Assembly: GCF_030913705.1 (NCBI RefSeq)
Contig: NZ_CP133190.1
Location: 2,356,001-2,420,000 of the forward strand
DNA length: 64,000 nucleotides
From: Anaerocolumna sp. MB42-C2
GTDB lineage: Bacteria; Bacillota; Clostridia; Lachnospirales; Lachnospiraceae
Direction of reading: 5' to 3'
Positions 44,231-54,100 of the stretch are shown one piece after another (position 1 is the first letter of the stretch; each line of letters opens with the position of its first letter). A program made the translations under genes and the position numbers. The notes beneath the pieces are model-generated. The model was not told where the DNA came from. It made no database searches and saw nothing but the letters and a program-made list of their open reading frames with translations.

Positions 44231-45553
44231 TTACTGCATAATCTTCGCTATCTCATTCAATAATTCCTCTACAGTAAAATCCCCGGAAAATAATTTTGGA
44301 GATACATCTTCCCAAAGGGTCGTTGCGGATTCACCCTCCTTTACATAATGTGCAAGTACTGACTGCCAGCTTGTATAAGTATTATCACAATCAGCAATTT
44401 CGTTTGCTATTTCATTAGTAGATTTAATATCCGGTGATCCCGAAACACCGCCCTGTGTCTGTACCCAAAGTGTCTGTGCCTCTATTGACGCACAATATTG
44501 AATAAATGCTTTTGCTGCTTCGGCATTTTGGGTATCCTTATACACTGAGAAACCATTAGCATATGAACCAACCATACCCGTCGTTCCATCCTCAGCCGGA
44601 ATCTGAAATGCACCGAATTTTAAATCCGGATTATTTGCTTCAAAGGTTGACATTTCCCAGGAACCTGCCACTTCCATTACTGCTTTGCCTGTAGTAAATG
44701 CCAGGCTTTGGGCATCACTATCTGTAACTCCCAGATATTTATCTCCAAAATATCCTGCCCTCGCCCATTCCAGCATCTTATTCAATGCATCTGCAACCGG
44801 TTTATCCGTTGCTTTAACGGAATAATCAACAAGTCCTTTAGAATAATTTGGATCCATAGCGGCAAGTAAAGGTTCAAAGAAAAATAAAATGCTCCATGTA
44901 TCATTAGGGCAAAGAGAAATCGGTATATAACCGGCCTCTTTTTCTGCTTTTAGTAAATTCTCGAACTCACTGAATGTTGCAGGAACTGTCCAACCGTTTT
45001 TTTCAAAGATATCTTTATTATAATAACAAGCTCTGGTATCAAATGTCATCCATGGAACAGAGTACATTGAATTATTGACTTTTGCTAAATCTAATGATTT
45101 ATCAACAAGTGCACTATAATCGACAATATCCGTTAAATCCAATAATGCGTCATTGTTTACCAGATCCGCCATATTTGTTGTAGCAGTACCATTCGTCCAA
45201 AAGAGATCCGGAGCTTCTCCTGCCTGTATAGAAGTAGTCAATAAGCTATAATAGTTATCCGCTTTGATTTCATATTCAATTTCTACATTTGGGTATAGTT
45301 TGTTAAATCCGTCAATCACTGCTTTTAAAGAATCCTCAAAGGAGGTTCCATGTTCCCAAATAGTTAAGGTTCCGCTAATATCTTTACTTACCTCACCTGT
45401 TTCTTCTGTGTTTTCTTTCGCATTTGTTGTACTTTCACTTGTATTTCCGTTTGCCGCCGTTTCATTTGTTGACTTAGCATTGCCGCACCCTCCAAGCACG
45501 GAAGCTGCCATTGCAACTGTTAACCCAATTGCCAATATTTTTTTTAGCTTCAT
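44231..45553 (-). CDS. ABC importer substrate-binding lipoprotein
   Basis: A 440-residue binding protein, lipobox VLGGC (Cys23), Asn/Thr/Glu-rich tether, then a family 1 fold (GTLTIWEHGTSFEDSLKAVIDGFNKLYPNVEIEYE; AGEAPDLFWTNGTATTNMADL; FTTGKAVMEVAGSWEMSTFEANN; AAKAFIQYCASIEAQ). GGGAGG precedes ATG. First gene of the importer/GH106-like operon and probably activated by the adjacent kinase/AraC pair. Confidence 0.92.
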   Translation of the reverse strand: MKLKKILAIGLTVAMAASVLGGCGNAKSTNETAANGNTSESTTNAKENTEETGEVSKDISGTLTIWEHGTSFEDSLKAVIDGFNKLYPNVEIEYEIKADNYYSLLTTSIQAGEAPDLFWTNGTATTNMADLVNNDALLDLTDIVDYSALVDKSLDLAKVNNSMYSVPWMTFDTRACYYNKDIFEKNGWTVPATFSEFENLLKAEKEAGYIPISLCPNDTWSILFFFEPLLAAMDPNYSKGLVDYSVKATDKPVADALNKMLEWARAGYFGDKYLGVTDSDAQSLAFTTGKAVMEVAGSWEMSTFEANNPDLKFGAFQIPAEDGTTGMVGSYANGFSVYKDTQNAEAAKAFIQYCASIEAQTLWVQTQGGVSGSPDIKSTNEIANEIADCDNTYTSWQSVLAHYVKEGESATTLWEDVSPKLFSGDFTVEELLNEIAKIMQ

Positions 45554-45605
45554 AAAATAATTCCTCCCTGATTATTTTGATATACCTTCTTCAGATATTA
45601 ATAAC

Positions 45606-45634
45606 ATTATATTAGAACATGATTTAGCCTACAA
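45606..45634 (-). promoter_or_regulatory. probable promoter of the binding-protein/GH106-like operon
   Basis: On the minus strand TATAAT (45606-45611) with TTGTAG 17 bases upstream (45629-45634). The poor -35 with a perfect -10 suits an activator-dependent promoter, in line with the AraC-type regulator next door. Confidence 0.5.
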
Positions 45635-45804
45635 TGAACATTCCTGTCAGATATATTCACTAAATTATTTCACACTGCAGCTAATTAAATTTACTGGTTA
45701 CCTATTTTCTAATAAATTCACAATATTATCATTTTATTTTGCATCCCGCTCGGAGAGTTTTTTATTTTATAGGGAAGTTCGGAGTACTTTCCTGTGAGAT
45801 AAAA

Positions 45805-45844
45805 AAACCGAATGAAAGATACCTCCATGTCATTCGGCTTTTTT
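45805..45844 (-). terminator. terminator of the second YesM/YesN pair
   Basis: CCGAATGA (45808-45815) pairs with TCATTCGG (45830-45837), with A/T runs on both sides, just beyond the regulator stop. Confidence 0.88.
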
Positions 45845-45848
45845 TCCA

Positions 45849-47369
45849 TTAATCTTCTATTTTTGTATACCCAATACTGTTTTTACGAAATTCCCGGATT
45901 GTCATACCGGTAACTTTTTTAAACAGGCGAACCATATAATTTACATTCTGAAAACCGACAAACTCCGCAATCTGTTCAAGAGAATACTGTTCAGTTTTCA
46001 AATAATATTTAATTTGCTCCACTTTCTTCTGATTTACGTAACCAATCAATGTCAGACCTGTTCTCTCCTTGAATTTCTTACAGAAATGGGCAATACTCAT
46101 GCAGTTCAGATTAGCTACTTCCGTAAGTGAAATTTCCTCCTGTATATGCTCATTAATAAACTGTAATACTTCATTAAAATTATCCTTACGAATCTGGTAC
46201 AGAAGATCACTTTGGAATTGTTTCATTATCCTAAAAATTCGTTCAATCATAATCTGATGATCCTGACTCTGCATAACTTCATTATTTTGAAATTTCTCAT
46301 CCCATTTTTTCATTAATTCATCAGAAAAGATATACTCATGGATTACCTGATATACAAGAATATTTAATTTTATGATCAGCGTTCTCTTTAGCCATTCCAC
46401 ATCAACTTGGTATTCCCTGCAATTAGCTATAAACCATTCTAATTCTTTTTTAAATACATCAATCCCGCCTTCATCCAGAAACTTATCTGATGAAAACTGT
46501 AATTCCGGAAATTTCCCGACACTATTGTTATTAGGAGAAAAAAGATACCGATCAGTAAAATAAAAATCCCTTTTGAGTGCGTTGGAAGCTTCTTCATACT
46601 TCTCCCGTACTTTTTGCAATTCCACAAAATAGTTACTATAACCAACTAATAATTTACCATTAATAAAAATTTGAATATTTTGAACCAGGTCATCGCAATA
46701 ACTTTTTAAGAGTTTTTCTCTTTCTTGTTCCTCTATTATCTTTGGAAATTGAAACAGAATAAACATATCTTTTTTATAAGGTGTGAATAAAGTTCCCATA
46801 TTATCCTTTTTGACAATATTATCGATTAAATTAATTACCATGGACTCATCCACATTAACGGGTAATAAATTACCATTTATATCATATTGACCTTTTAGCT
46901 TTAATACACCAATGATATACCCTAATTCCTGTTGAATAACCTGGTTCTGCACTTTATCCAAATCAAAAGAATATGGTATTTCCTGTATAGAGGCAATCTT
47001 CTCTTCGTAAGCTTTTTCAATGGTTTGAATTAACTTTTCTTCATTAATCTCTTGTTTTAATATATAATAATCAGCACCCAGTTCCATAGCCTGCCTTGCA
47101 TAATTAAAATTATCATGACAGCTGACTATAATTATTTCATTCGCCAGTTTTTGCTCCCGTATCTCTCTTATAAAATCCAGTCCATTCATCTCTGACATTT
47201 CAATATCTGTTATAACAATATCAATTGCCCGGTTGTTCTTCAAATATTCCAGTGCATCCCCCGCCAGTGAAAAGGTATTTTCAACGCTGATATTTTCATG
47301 TTTTTCTAGAAAAGTCTGTATACCTATCCTGGCAAGCACTTCATCATCCACTATAATTGTTTTTATCAT
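45849..47369 (-). CDS. AraC-family response regulator (YesN type)
   Basis: A 506-residue regulator: receiver with VDDE pocket, Asp55 (IVITDIEMSEMNG), switch Ser (IIVSCHDNF) and Lys (YYILKQEI, a Gln replacing the usual Pro after Lys). A linker of about 280 residues leads to two AraC helix-turn-helices (LTEVANLNCMSIAHFCKKFKERTG; LEQIAEFVGFQNVNYMVRLFKKVTG). It starts three bases after the kinase stop, with GAGGA in the kinase's last codons. Likely activator of the importer/GH106-like operon beginning at 45553. Confidence 0.93.
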   Translation of the reverse strand: MIKTIIVDDEVLARIGIQTFLEKHENISVENTFSLAGDALEYLKNNRAIDIVITDIEMSEMNGLDFIREIREQKLANEIIIVSCHDNFNYARQAMELGADYYILKQEINEEKLIQTIEKAYEEKIASIQEIPYSFDLDKVQNQVIQQELGYIIGVLKLKGQYDINGNLLPVNVDESMVINLIDNIVKKDNMGTLFTPYKKDMFILFQFPKIIEEQEREKLLKSYCDDLVQNIQIFINGKLLVGYSNYFVELQKVREKYEEASNALKRDFYFTDRYLFSPNNNSVGKFPELQFSSDKFLDEGGIDVFKKELEWFIANCREYQVDVEWLKRTLIIKLNILVYQVIHEYIFSDELMKKWDEKFQNNEVMQSQDHQIMIERIFRIMKQFQSDLLYQIRKDNFNEVLQFINEHIQEEISLTEVANLNCMSIAHFCKKFKERTGLTLIGYVNQKKVEQIKYYLKTEQYSLEQIAEFVGFQNVNYMVRLFKKVTGMTIREFRKNSIGYTKIED

Positions 47370-47372
47370 TTT

Positions 47373-49133
47373 TTAGTCCTCAGTTTCCATAATAGGTAAT
47401 AAGTACTCTACAACGGTTCCTTCATTTGGCATACTCTTTATAGTAATCATATACTCTTCCCCATACTCTAATTGAATTATTTGAAAGATGTTCTGTATTC
47501 CAATATTAGTATGGTCATTATCTGTAACATTCTCTTTTTTCAGCCATTCTTCAACATCAAAACCTTTTCCGTTATCTTCAATAATAATATGTAGCTTATC
47601 ATCACGGAAAATCTTTATCTTAATATGTCCATCACTTTTATTTCCCCTGCTAAATCCATGAATAATTGAATTCTCTATGATAGGCTGAATCAGGAATTTC
47701 TTTATCTTCAAGTTTTTAACAGCTTCCTCTGCCTGGATATCTATATCAAAATTCATAAATCTTGCCTTTTGAAGTACAGCATAATGTTGGATCAACCCTA
47801 TTTCATCACATATTCGATTATTATTTCCTCTCTTAGATACATTCATTAAAATTTGAATGAGTGCTTCTGTAAGGTTTCTGATATTATCCTGTTTATTTAT
47901 GACAGCCATCCACTTAATTGTGTTTAACGAATTATAGATGAAATGCGGACTCATCTGAGCAGCAAGTGCCTGAAGCTTAAATTCATTTTTCTCCTGTTCT
48001 TCGGCCTTAAAGTTTTCCATCAGTTCTTTAACTCTGCCTATCGTGAAATTAAAATGATGGGTTAATTTTTTTATTTCGCCAACCGCAACCACATTCTTTA
48101 CCCGGATATCAAAATTCCCCTCTGCAAAAGAATCCATAGCTTCCATAAGGCCCCTCACCGGATTAATAATATTTCTCTCCAATATCCATATCAAGACGAA
48201 AAGACACAAAAAATAGATACCTGAAATAACAATAATACATATCTCAATGGGCTTAAAATCTTTCAAAACTACGTTCATTGGTATTACGATAAATTCAGTC
48301 CAATTAGTTTTATAAGACTTGCAATAAGCAACCAGGCTGTTTACTCCATTGATTTTACTTGTATAATATCCCGATGTATCAGGCACATCCATGCCGGTTA
48401 TTACATATTTCTGTCCGATCTGCTTTCTATTTGATGAGTACATGATATTAGCAGAATTATCAACTAAATATGTGGTTGCACCGCTTATCTCAATTTTATC
48501 AAAGGATTCCATCATATCTTCCGCATCCACAACAATATAGAGTTTTCCGACATCTTTTTCAGTGGAGGAATTAAGATCACTTGCCATAATAAACTTATAT
48601 CCTCCTGCTGAATAAGGTAAAAAATATTTTACCGGCAGCCAGACTTTTCTGCCTCCTGCTTTCACTATTTGATTTTTATATTTTGATACGTAATCCAAAA
48701 ATCCCTGATAATTCTTTCCGGCATGAATAATTCCTCCATTAATTTCAAGGAACATGGCAGAAATTCCATTATAAGAATTTAACGTACTCTCTAACTGTGT
48801 TTTAAGTTTAATATCCGTATCTTCTGACCAAACATCTTTGCCCATTAATTCAACCGTTCCATTATAATAATATGTCATGGCACTTTCCACATAATTAGTA
48901 CACATACTGTTAATCTGATCCTTTGAAGAATTTAACAGGGTTACCATATATGTTCCCGACTCTTTACAGGCATAATTATAAAAAGTTTTAAATGAAAATG
49001 CTATTAATGCTAAAAATGGGATTATAACTAAAAGAATAAAACTTAGGATAATGCATTCACGAATACCAATACCTGTAATATGAGAACATTTTTGATAAAA
49101 ATTCTTGATTTTCAGCAGATATTTATTTTGCAT
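47373..49133 (-). CDS. sensor histidine kinase (YesM type)
   Basis: A 586-residue membrane kinase with helices near 28-50 and 298-320 enclosing an extracellular sensor of about 245 residues (Cache-like: GTYMVTLLNSSKDQINSM; ISGATTYLVDNSANIMYSSN). A HAMP region (GLMEAMDSFAEGNFDIRV), the motif MSPHFIYNSLNTIKWM (His near 400) and an HATPase domain (LIQPIIENSIIHGFSRG; IEDNGKGFD) follow. AAGGAAA precedes ATG. It is coupled to the AraC regulator downstream. Confidence 0.93.
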   Translation of the reverse strand: MQNKYLLKIKNFYQKCSHITGIGIRECIILSFILLVIIPFLALIAFSFKTFYNYACKESGTYMVTLLNSSKDQINSMCTNYVESAMTYYYNGTVELMGKDVWSEDTDIKLKTQLESTLNSYNGISAMFLEINGGIIHAGKNYQGFLDYVSKYKNQIVKAGGRKVWLPVKYFLPYSAGGYKFIMASDLNSSTEKDVGKLYIVVDAEDMMESFDKIEISGATTYLVDNSANIMYSSNRKQIGQKYVITGMDVPDTSGYYTSKINGVNSLVAYCKSYKTNWTEFIVIPMNVVLKDFKPIEICIIVISGIYFLCLFVLIWILERNIINPVRGLMEAMDSFAEGNFDIRVKNVVAVGEIKKLTHHFNFTIGRVKELMENFKAEEQEKNEFKLQALAAQMSPHFIYNSLNTIKWMAVINKQDNIRNLTEALIQILMNVSKRGNNNRICDEIGLIQHYAVLQKARFMNFDIDIQAEEAVKNLKIKKFLIQPIIENSIIHGFSRGNKSDGHIKIKIFRDDKLHIIIEDNGKGFDVEEWLKKENVTDNDHTNIGIQNIFQIIQLEYGEEYMITIKSMPNEGTVVEYLLPIMETED

Positions 49134-49251
49134 ATTGGTTTCCTTCTTTAGGCTAATTGACAGTATCTAAAAGCAGTTTCACGAATATTATAGCATTTCC
49201 GCCGATATATGACAATCTTGTGTGATTTACTTTATTAAATACTAACAAAAT

Positions 49252-49322
49252 AATGGCTGCCGCAAAATTAATTTTACCTGGGATTGGAACCAATCCCATA
49301 AATTTATTATGCAACAGCCATT
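49252..49322 (-). terminator. compound terminator of the L,D-transpeptidase gene
   Basis: Outer stem AATGGCTG / CAGCCATT with AT-rich pairing inward and an inner perfect GGGATTGG / CCAATCCC hairpin. The minus strand continues ATTTTGTT. 36 bases beyond the stop. Confidence 0.75.
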
Positions 49323-49358
49323 CTATTTAAAAATAAATATTACCTTTTTCAAACTAAT

Positions 49359-50918
49359 TTAATTACTTTGAGTTTTATTACTATCTGATTTTTCTTTATT
49401 TGTTTCACTATTCTTTGTCTTATCGTTACCCTTGGAATCCTTATCTTTATCGTAAGTCTCCGTACCAGGAAGTTCATATACGACAACCGCTACCCCTCTT
49501 TTAATATTTTCAAACATTTTCTTTGCGGCAGCCGGAGGCATGTTGATACAACCATGGGATCCACTTGTCAAATAAATTTTTTTACCGAATTCACTCCTCC
49601 AGGGTGCATCATGGAAGCCGATATTACCGTTAAAAGGCATCCAGTATTTTACCGGAGTGGAATAGTCTTCCCCATTCAGGGTAGCGTCATTTTCTTTATA
49701 TTGAACCGGATAAGTGCCTACGGGTGTTCCCCAGTCTTTCGAGAGATTACCGGATACAAAATCGGTTTCCAGAACAAGATTGCCCTCTTTATAAAAGAAC
49801 AAATGCTGTGCCGTCAAGTTAACTTCCACATAGGTATTTCCTATATCGTCGACACCATACTGCTGTGCTGTCTGATAATAAGCAGGTTCTCTGACCAACT
49901 GTTCTCCATTCTTAATCAGTTCCGTAAGATCCGTTACTTCCTGGCCTCTGTTTAACCACCAGCCGTAATCTCCGCCTCTGATTTGCAATACATCACCGTA
50001 AGAAGATTTAAAATTACGTACTCTTCCGAATGAATTATAGTTCTTACCTATGTAATCCACATATTCTTTAATACCATTAGTATCAAGTTTAACATTATAT
50101 TTTTTATCTACAGACAGCCATTTACTGATCTGTCTGCCATCTAAAACTTCTGTAACATCGCCGAATTGATAAGTAATTTTCGCTCCCGCTATTTTATTCA
50201 TCTTCTCCAACGCTTTCAGTAACTTAGGATTCTCAGAAGTTATCTTGGGTTCCACATAACAGCCCGCTTCCTCTATAGATAAAGTCGGCTGTAAGGAAGT
50301 AACTGCTGTTTTAACTGCTTCATATAATTTATCTTTATTCACTTTTGCACCGGAATCTTCTTTTACTATCTCGAAACCATTATCTCCATATTCGGAAATA
50401 TGTGCATTCACAGGTTCTTTTACATTTGCCTCCTTAAAAAAATTAAGTTTATCAATCATCTTATCGAAAGAAAATTCATCAAACTCAAGGATTGTATTAA
50501 TCTCCAATTCATAAGTTTTAAAAAAAGATACCGGCCAGGCAAACCCATTTTGCTCTTTTAATAATTCTTCCATACTTCCGTCATATACGGTATGTAATCC
50601 GATATTTTCTCCTTTAAAGGAATCCTTCAAATCATTTCTTCCCTCCAAAGTTAACACATAAGAATTAACCTGAGAATTAACCGAATCTTCCACCTGCTTC
50701 ACCGTCTTGTTGGAAGCATTCACTCCGTTAATAAGAGTATTCTTATAGAAATGTGTACTATAATAAAACGAAAGGAAAAAATATAATATAACAAAAGGGA
50801 TCAATAAACCTAAAGCAATATACGGCAGGACTTTTGCGTTACTGCTTTTACTTCTGCTTCTGCTATTACTCCTGTTGTTAGCATTTTTATTTCTGGTCAT
50901 TGTTGTATTATTTTCCAT
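49359..50918 (-). CDS. L,D-transpeptidase (YkuD domain) with peptidoglycan-binding domain
   Basis: A 519-residue cell-wall enzyme. A basic Asn/Arg/Ser-rich cytoplasmic tail (1-28), one helix (about 30-52), PG_binding_4-type domains (about 60-330) and the YkuD catalytic domain (about 350-490) with SGSHGCINMPPAAAKKMF, whose Cys is the nucleophile and His the base. It forms 3-3 crosslinks in peptidoglycan or attaches substrates to it. The last 30 residues are Lys/Asp/Asn-rich and disordered. AAGGTG precedes ATG. It has its own terminator. Length and order match Clostridia homologues. Confidence 0.93.
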   Translation of the reverse strand: MENNTTMTRNKNANNRSNSRSRSKSSNAKVLPYIALGLLIPFVILYFFLSFYYSTHFYKNTLINGVNASNKTVKQVEDSVNSQVNSYVLTLEGRNDLKDSFKGENIGLHTVYDGSMEELLKEQNGFAWPVSFFKTYELEINTILEFDEFSFDKMIDKLNFFKEANVKEPVNAHISEYGDNGFEIVKEDSGAKVNKDKLYEAVKTAVTSLQPTLSIEEAGCYVEPKITSENPKLLKALEKMNKIAGAKITYQFGDVTEVLDGRQISKWLSVDKKYNVKLDTNGIKEYVDYIGKNYNSFGRVRNFKSSYGDVLQIRGGDYGWWLNRGQEVTDLTELIKNGEQLVREPAYYQTAQQYGVDDIGNTYVEVNLTAQHLFFYKEGNLVLETDFVSGNLSKDWGTPVGTYPVQYKENDATLNGEDYSTPVKYWMPFNGNIGFHDAPWRSEFGKKIYLTSGSHGCINMPPAAAKKMFENIKRGVAVVVYELPGTETYDKDKDSKGNDKTKNSETNKEKSDSNKTQSN

Positions 50919-51151
50919 ATTACACCTTCTTAAATTTCTTTATTCTGTAAAGAATATGTTTCATGTATCCATTGTAACATAAAAAGGTGTTATTTTTTAG
51001 GCATTTTAATTAAGATTTCTTTAAATCATTATTACAGATAGCAATAAAATAATAATATTTTCGATTTATTTCCCTATTTTGTAAATCTATACCATTTTTT
51101 TACTTGATCTATTCTCATACATCTTGCATATTCCTCTTTCAATCTAAAGAA

Positions 51152-51178
51152 AGGGAGCTTAATAAGTCAGCTCCCTTA
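51152..51178 (-). terminator. terminator of the modular surface protein gene
   Basis: Stem AAGGGAGCT / AGCTCCCTT, nine-base loop, followed on the minus strand by TCTTTAG, directly after the stop codon. Confidence 0.8.
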
Positions 51179-51182
51179 AAAA

Positions 51183-54100
51183 TTACTTTCCAATGGTGAA
51201 TCTATATTTTCTTCCATTCTCTATTGCTTTACCCGATTTATATAATACATTTTCTGTTATAAATAGGGTATATGTTTCACCGGATTTATACTTATTAACA
51301 GGTTCTATTGTTATCGTATTTCCATTACATTTTAAGGTTTCCTCTACTTTATTGCCTCTCGAATCCAATACATATACCGTATCTTCCGTAATTGACTTTG
51401 GAGCTATCTCACTGCTCAGTTTCACTTTAAGCACTTTATCCGGCTTCTGCTTATTTTTTAGTACCTTTTCTGTTCCTGTAAATGATGTCTGAACTAAAGT
51501 AAAGGTATTGAACTTATCCACCCATATAGATACTCCCATTGGATGACCGGCTTCATCATATTCTATCGTCCCCTTTTGAAGTCTGGTTTCTCCGTCACTG
51601 TGTTCAACTAAAACTGCCAGGGAACTTATGAATTCCTCCAGTTGTGATTTATCAGTTGGAAGATCGGTAATTTTAATAGGTATGGTGATTTTTGTTCTTT
51701 TTGAATAATTTGTTACGATACTAATTGGATTACTTAACAATCTGGAGCCTGCTGACAACTGTGACAACAATCCATTGGATTTTGCAACCAGCTGTTTATC
51801 CTTAATTTCAGATATTGTAATACTTATCTCTGTCTGATTTAAATCAAGCATTGTTTCTAACGGTAATTCCATTACTGCCGGAACTGATTTTACTATCAGA
51901 CCGATATTGCTCTGACTAAGGACTGCAGCAGCAGTTTTCGCTATCCGCATCTCAACTATGTCGGCACTTTCTACATTAACTCCAGCCGAATCCCTTAAAT
52001 CTATGATTGCCATATTGTTTGAGATTAGGGACGTATTTGCAGCAACTGCTGCCGCCTGGCCTTCACTCAACTCGATAAAATCTTTTACAGTTCCATCGCT
52101 GCCGGTCGTTCTTATAATCGGAATATGTGTTTCAGACAGCTTATCTCCTCCGGTACCTATTTTAATAAGTACTTCTCTTACCTGTGCAGTATCCCTGTTT
52201 CCGCCTGAACCGGAAGAACGGTCGGCACTTGAGGAGGGTTTTAAGGGTTTTGTATTTGTAATCGTTAGTACCAGGTTTTTCTCCACTCCCGAACTGAATA
52301 GTAAGGTTATGGTTATGATTCCCGTGGTCTGATGTGCCAAATAAGATTTATTTATAGTTATAGCACTTCCTGATACTGTATAATCCCGATTTTCTGATAA
52401 TACCTTATTTCCGTTCTTAATTCCAGAGAACGTAACTCCGTTTAGTGCCAGATTAACTGTAATGTCTTCATAACCGGTTGATTTCGTATACTTATCAAAG
52501 GTGTTGGATGAGATTGAGGTAAAATCTACGCCGTTTTCTTCATCCTCTGATGTTGTATCCATAGTTAAAACAGATAAAGTTTTATCAATCCCTGAACCGA
52601 AATGAAAGATCAACGTACTGGTTCCTGTCTCCAAGGTATCCAGATATGTTTTATAAATTGTAACAGCACTGCCACTCACCGCATAATCTGCATCCAGATT
52701 AAGTTCTTGTGTTCCGTTTTTAATATTTTCCAGACTCAAACCGCCGGTTATAAAAACTTTTTTATCCGAATTATTTGCAGAGCCGGTATATTTATCAAAA
52801 GTAATCAAACTTGGTGTTATAGATGTATCTGTTCCGGGTGTTGTTCCGGGTTCGCTTACATCAGCAGTCGTAACCGTAATCGTATTAGATGGTACTGGCT
52901 GAAATCCATACAATGCAACTAATTGAAATTGATACGTTGTGTTCGGGCTTAAACCGGATACAAAAGCAGAATCTGCATCCGCCGGAATGGTTCCGGTCTC
53001 TGCAGGAACCCAGGATATCCCCCCGTCAGATGACTGCATAATAGCTGCATTCGTTGCCCCGCCTTTGGCAGTCCATAAAAAGGTAATCGAATCCGGCATA
53101 ACTGATACAGCTCTGAAATCAGTAACAGGCTGAACCGGTGTTACCGGAAGAACACTCGACCCTCCTGAGTTTAAGCCGGCAGTAACTGCTATCTTAAAAA
53201 AATACGTGTTGCCGGTAGTCAGACCGGTAACTTTGGCTGTGGCAGATGTCAGATCGACATGCTCGGTCTGGGCAGCTGCCCAATGAATTCCGTCAACGGA
53301 TTGATATATTGTTGCGGCTGTCGTATCCATAACCGGTATCCACCTTAAGTCAGCCGTAGTCGGGGTAACCCTATCGATCATAAGCACTGTAGCAGGTAAT
53401 CTTCCGTTTCCTTTTATTGAAAACGTAAACGGCCCCTCATTAGTATCATTACTCGTTACAGACACCGCTGCGTTTCTCTCTCCTGCCGCACCGGGACTAA
53501 ATAATATGGAAAAGGTACCTGTCTCACCGGGTGAAAGAAATAGGTCACTATAATTTTCAAAAAGAATAAAATCACTACTATTTGCTCCGCTGATCTGAGG
53601 TATACCGCCTAAAATCAAATCTTCAAATCCGGTATTTTTAACAGTAAATGTTTTCAATAAAGGTACATTTACAACTTCTGATCCAAATTCGGTATTGTCA
53701 GACTCATCCGGAGTAGTATCTCCGTTGGCAATACTAATATTATTTCCGTATACTTCTATGCCCGGTCCGGGAGTAGTAGTTACTGTTACAGGTTCTGAAT
53801 CTCCCGACTGTTCTCCTCCAATTATCAATAGCTTGAAATTATATGTCGTATTCGGACTTAATCCTGTAATCGTAACTGACGTGGCATCTCCTGGAATATC
53901 AGTCACTAATGTCCATAATGTATCGATTAATTTATTTATATAAATCCGGGAAGCCCCAACAGGTTGAGACCACTCTAAGGTAGCTGTTGTTGAAGTTTTT
54001 GACTTAATCCTTAGATCTGAAACTGGCATTGTTGTAGTTACCGTTATCGGGTCTGAATAACCGGCATTATCACCTCCTATAACTTCTATCTTAAATGTAT

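Noticed and set aside
52602..52922. Possible small Cys-rich gene on the plus strand in the modular protein
   Set aside because: Shadow frame within repeated FN3/X2 coding sequence; no RBS.
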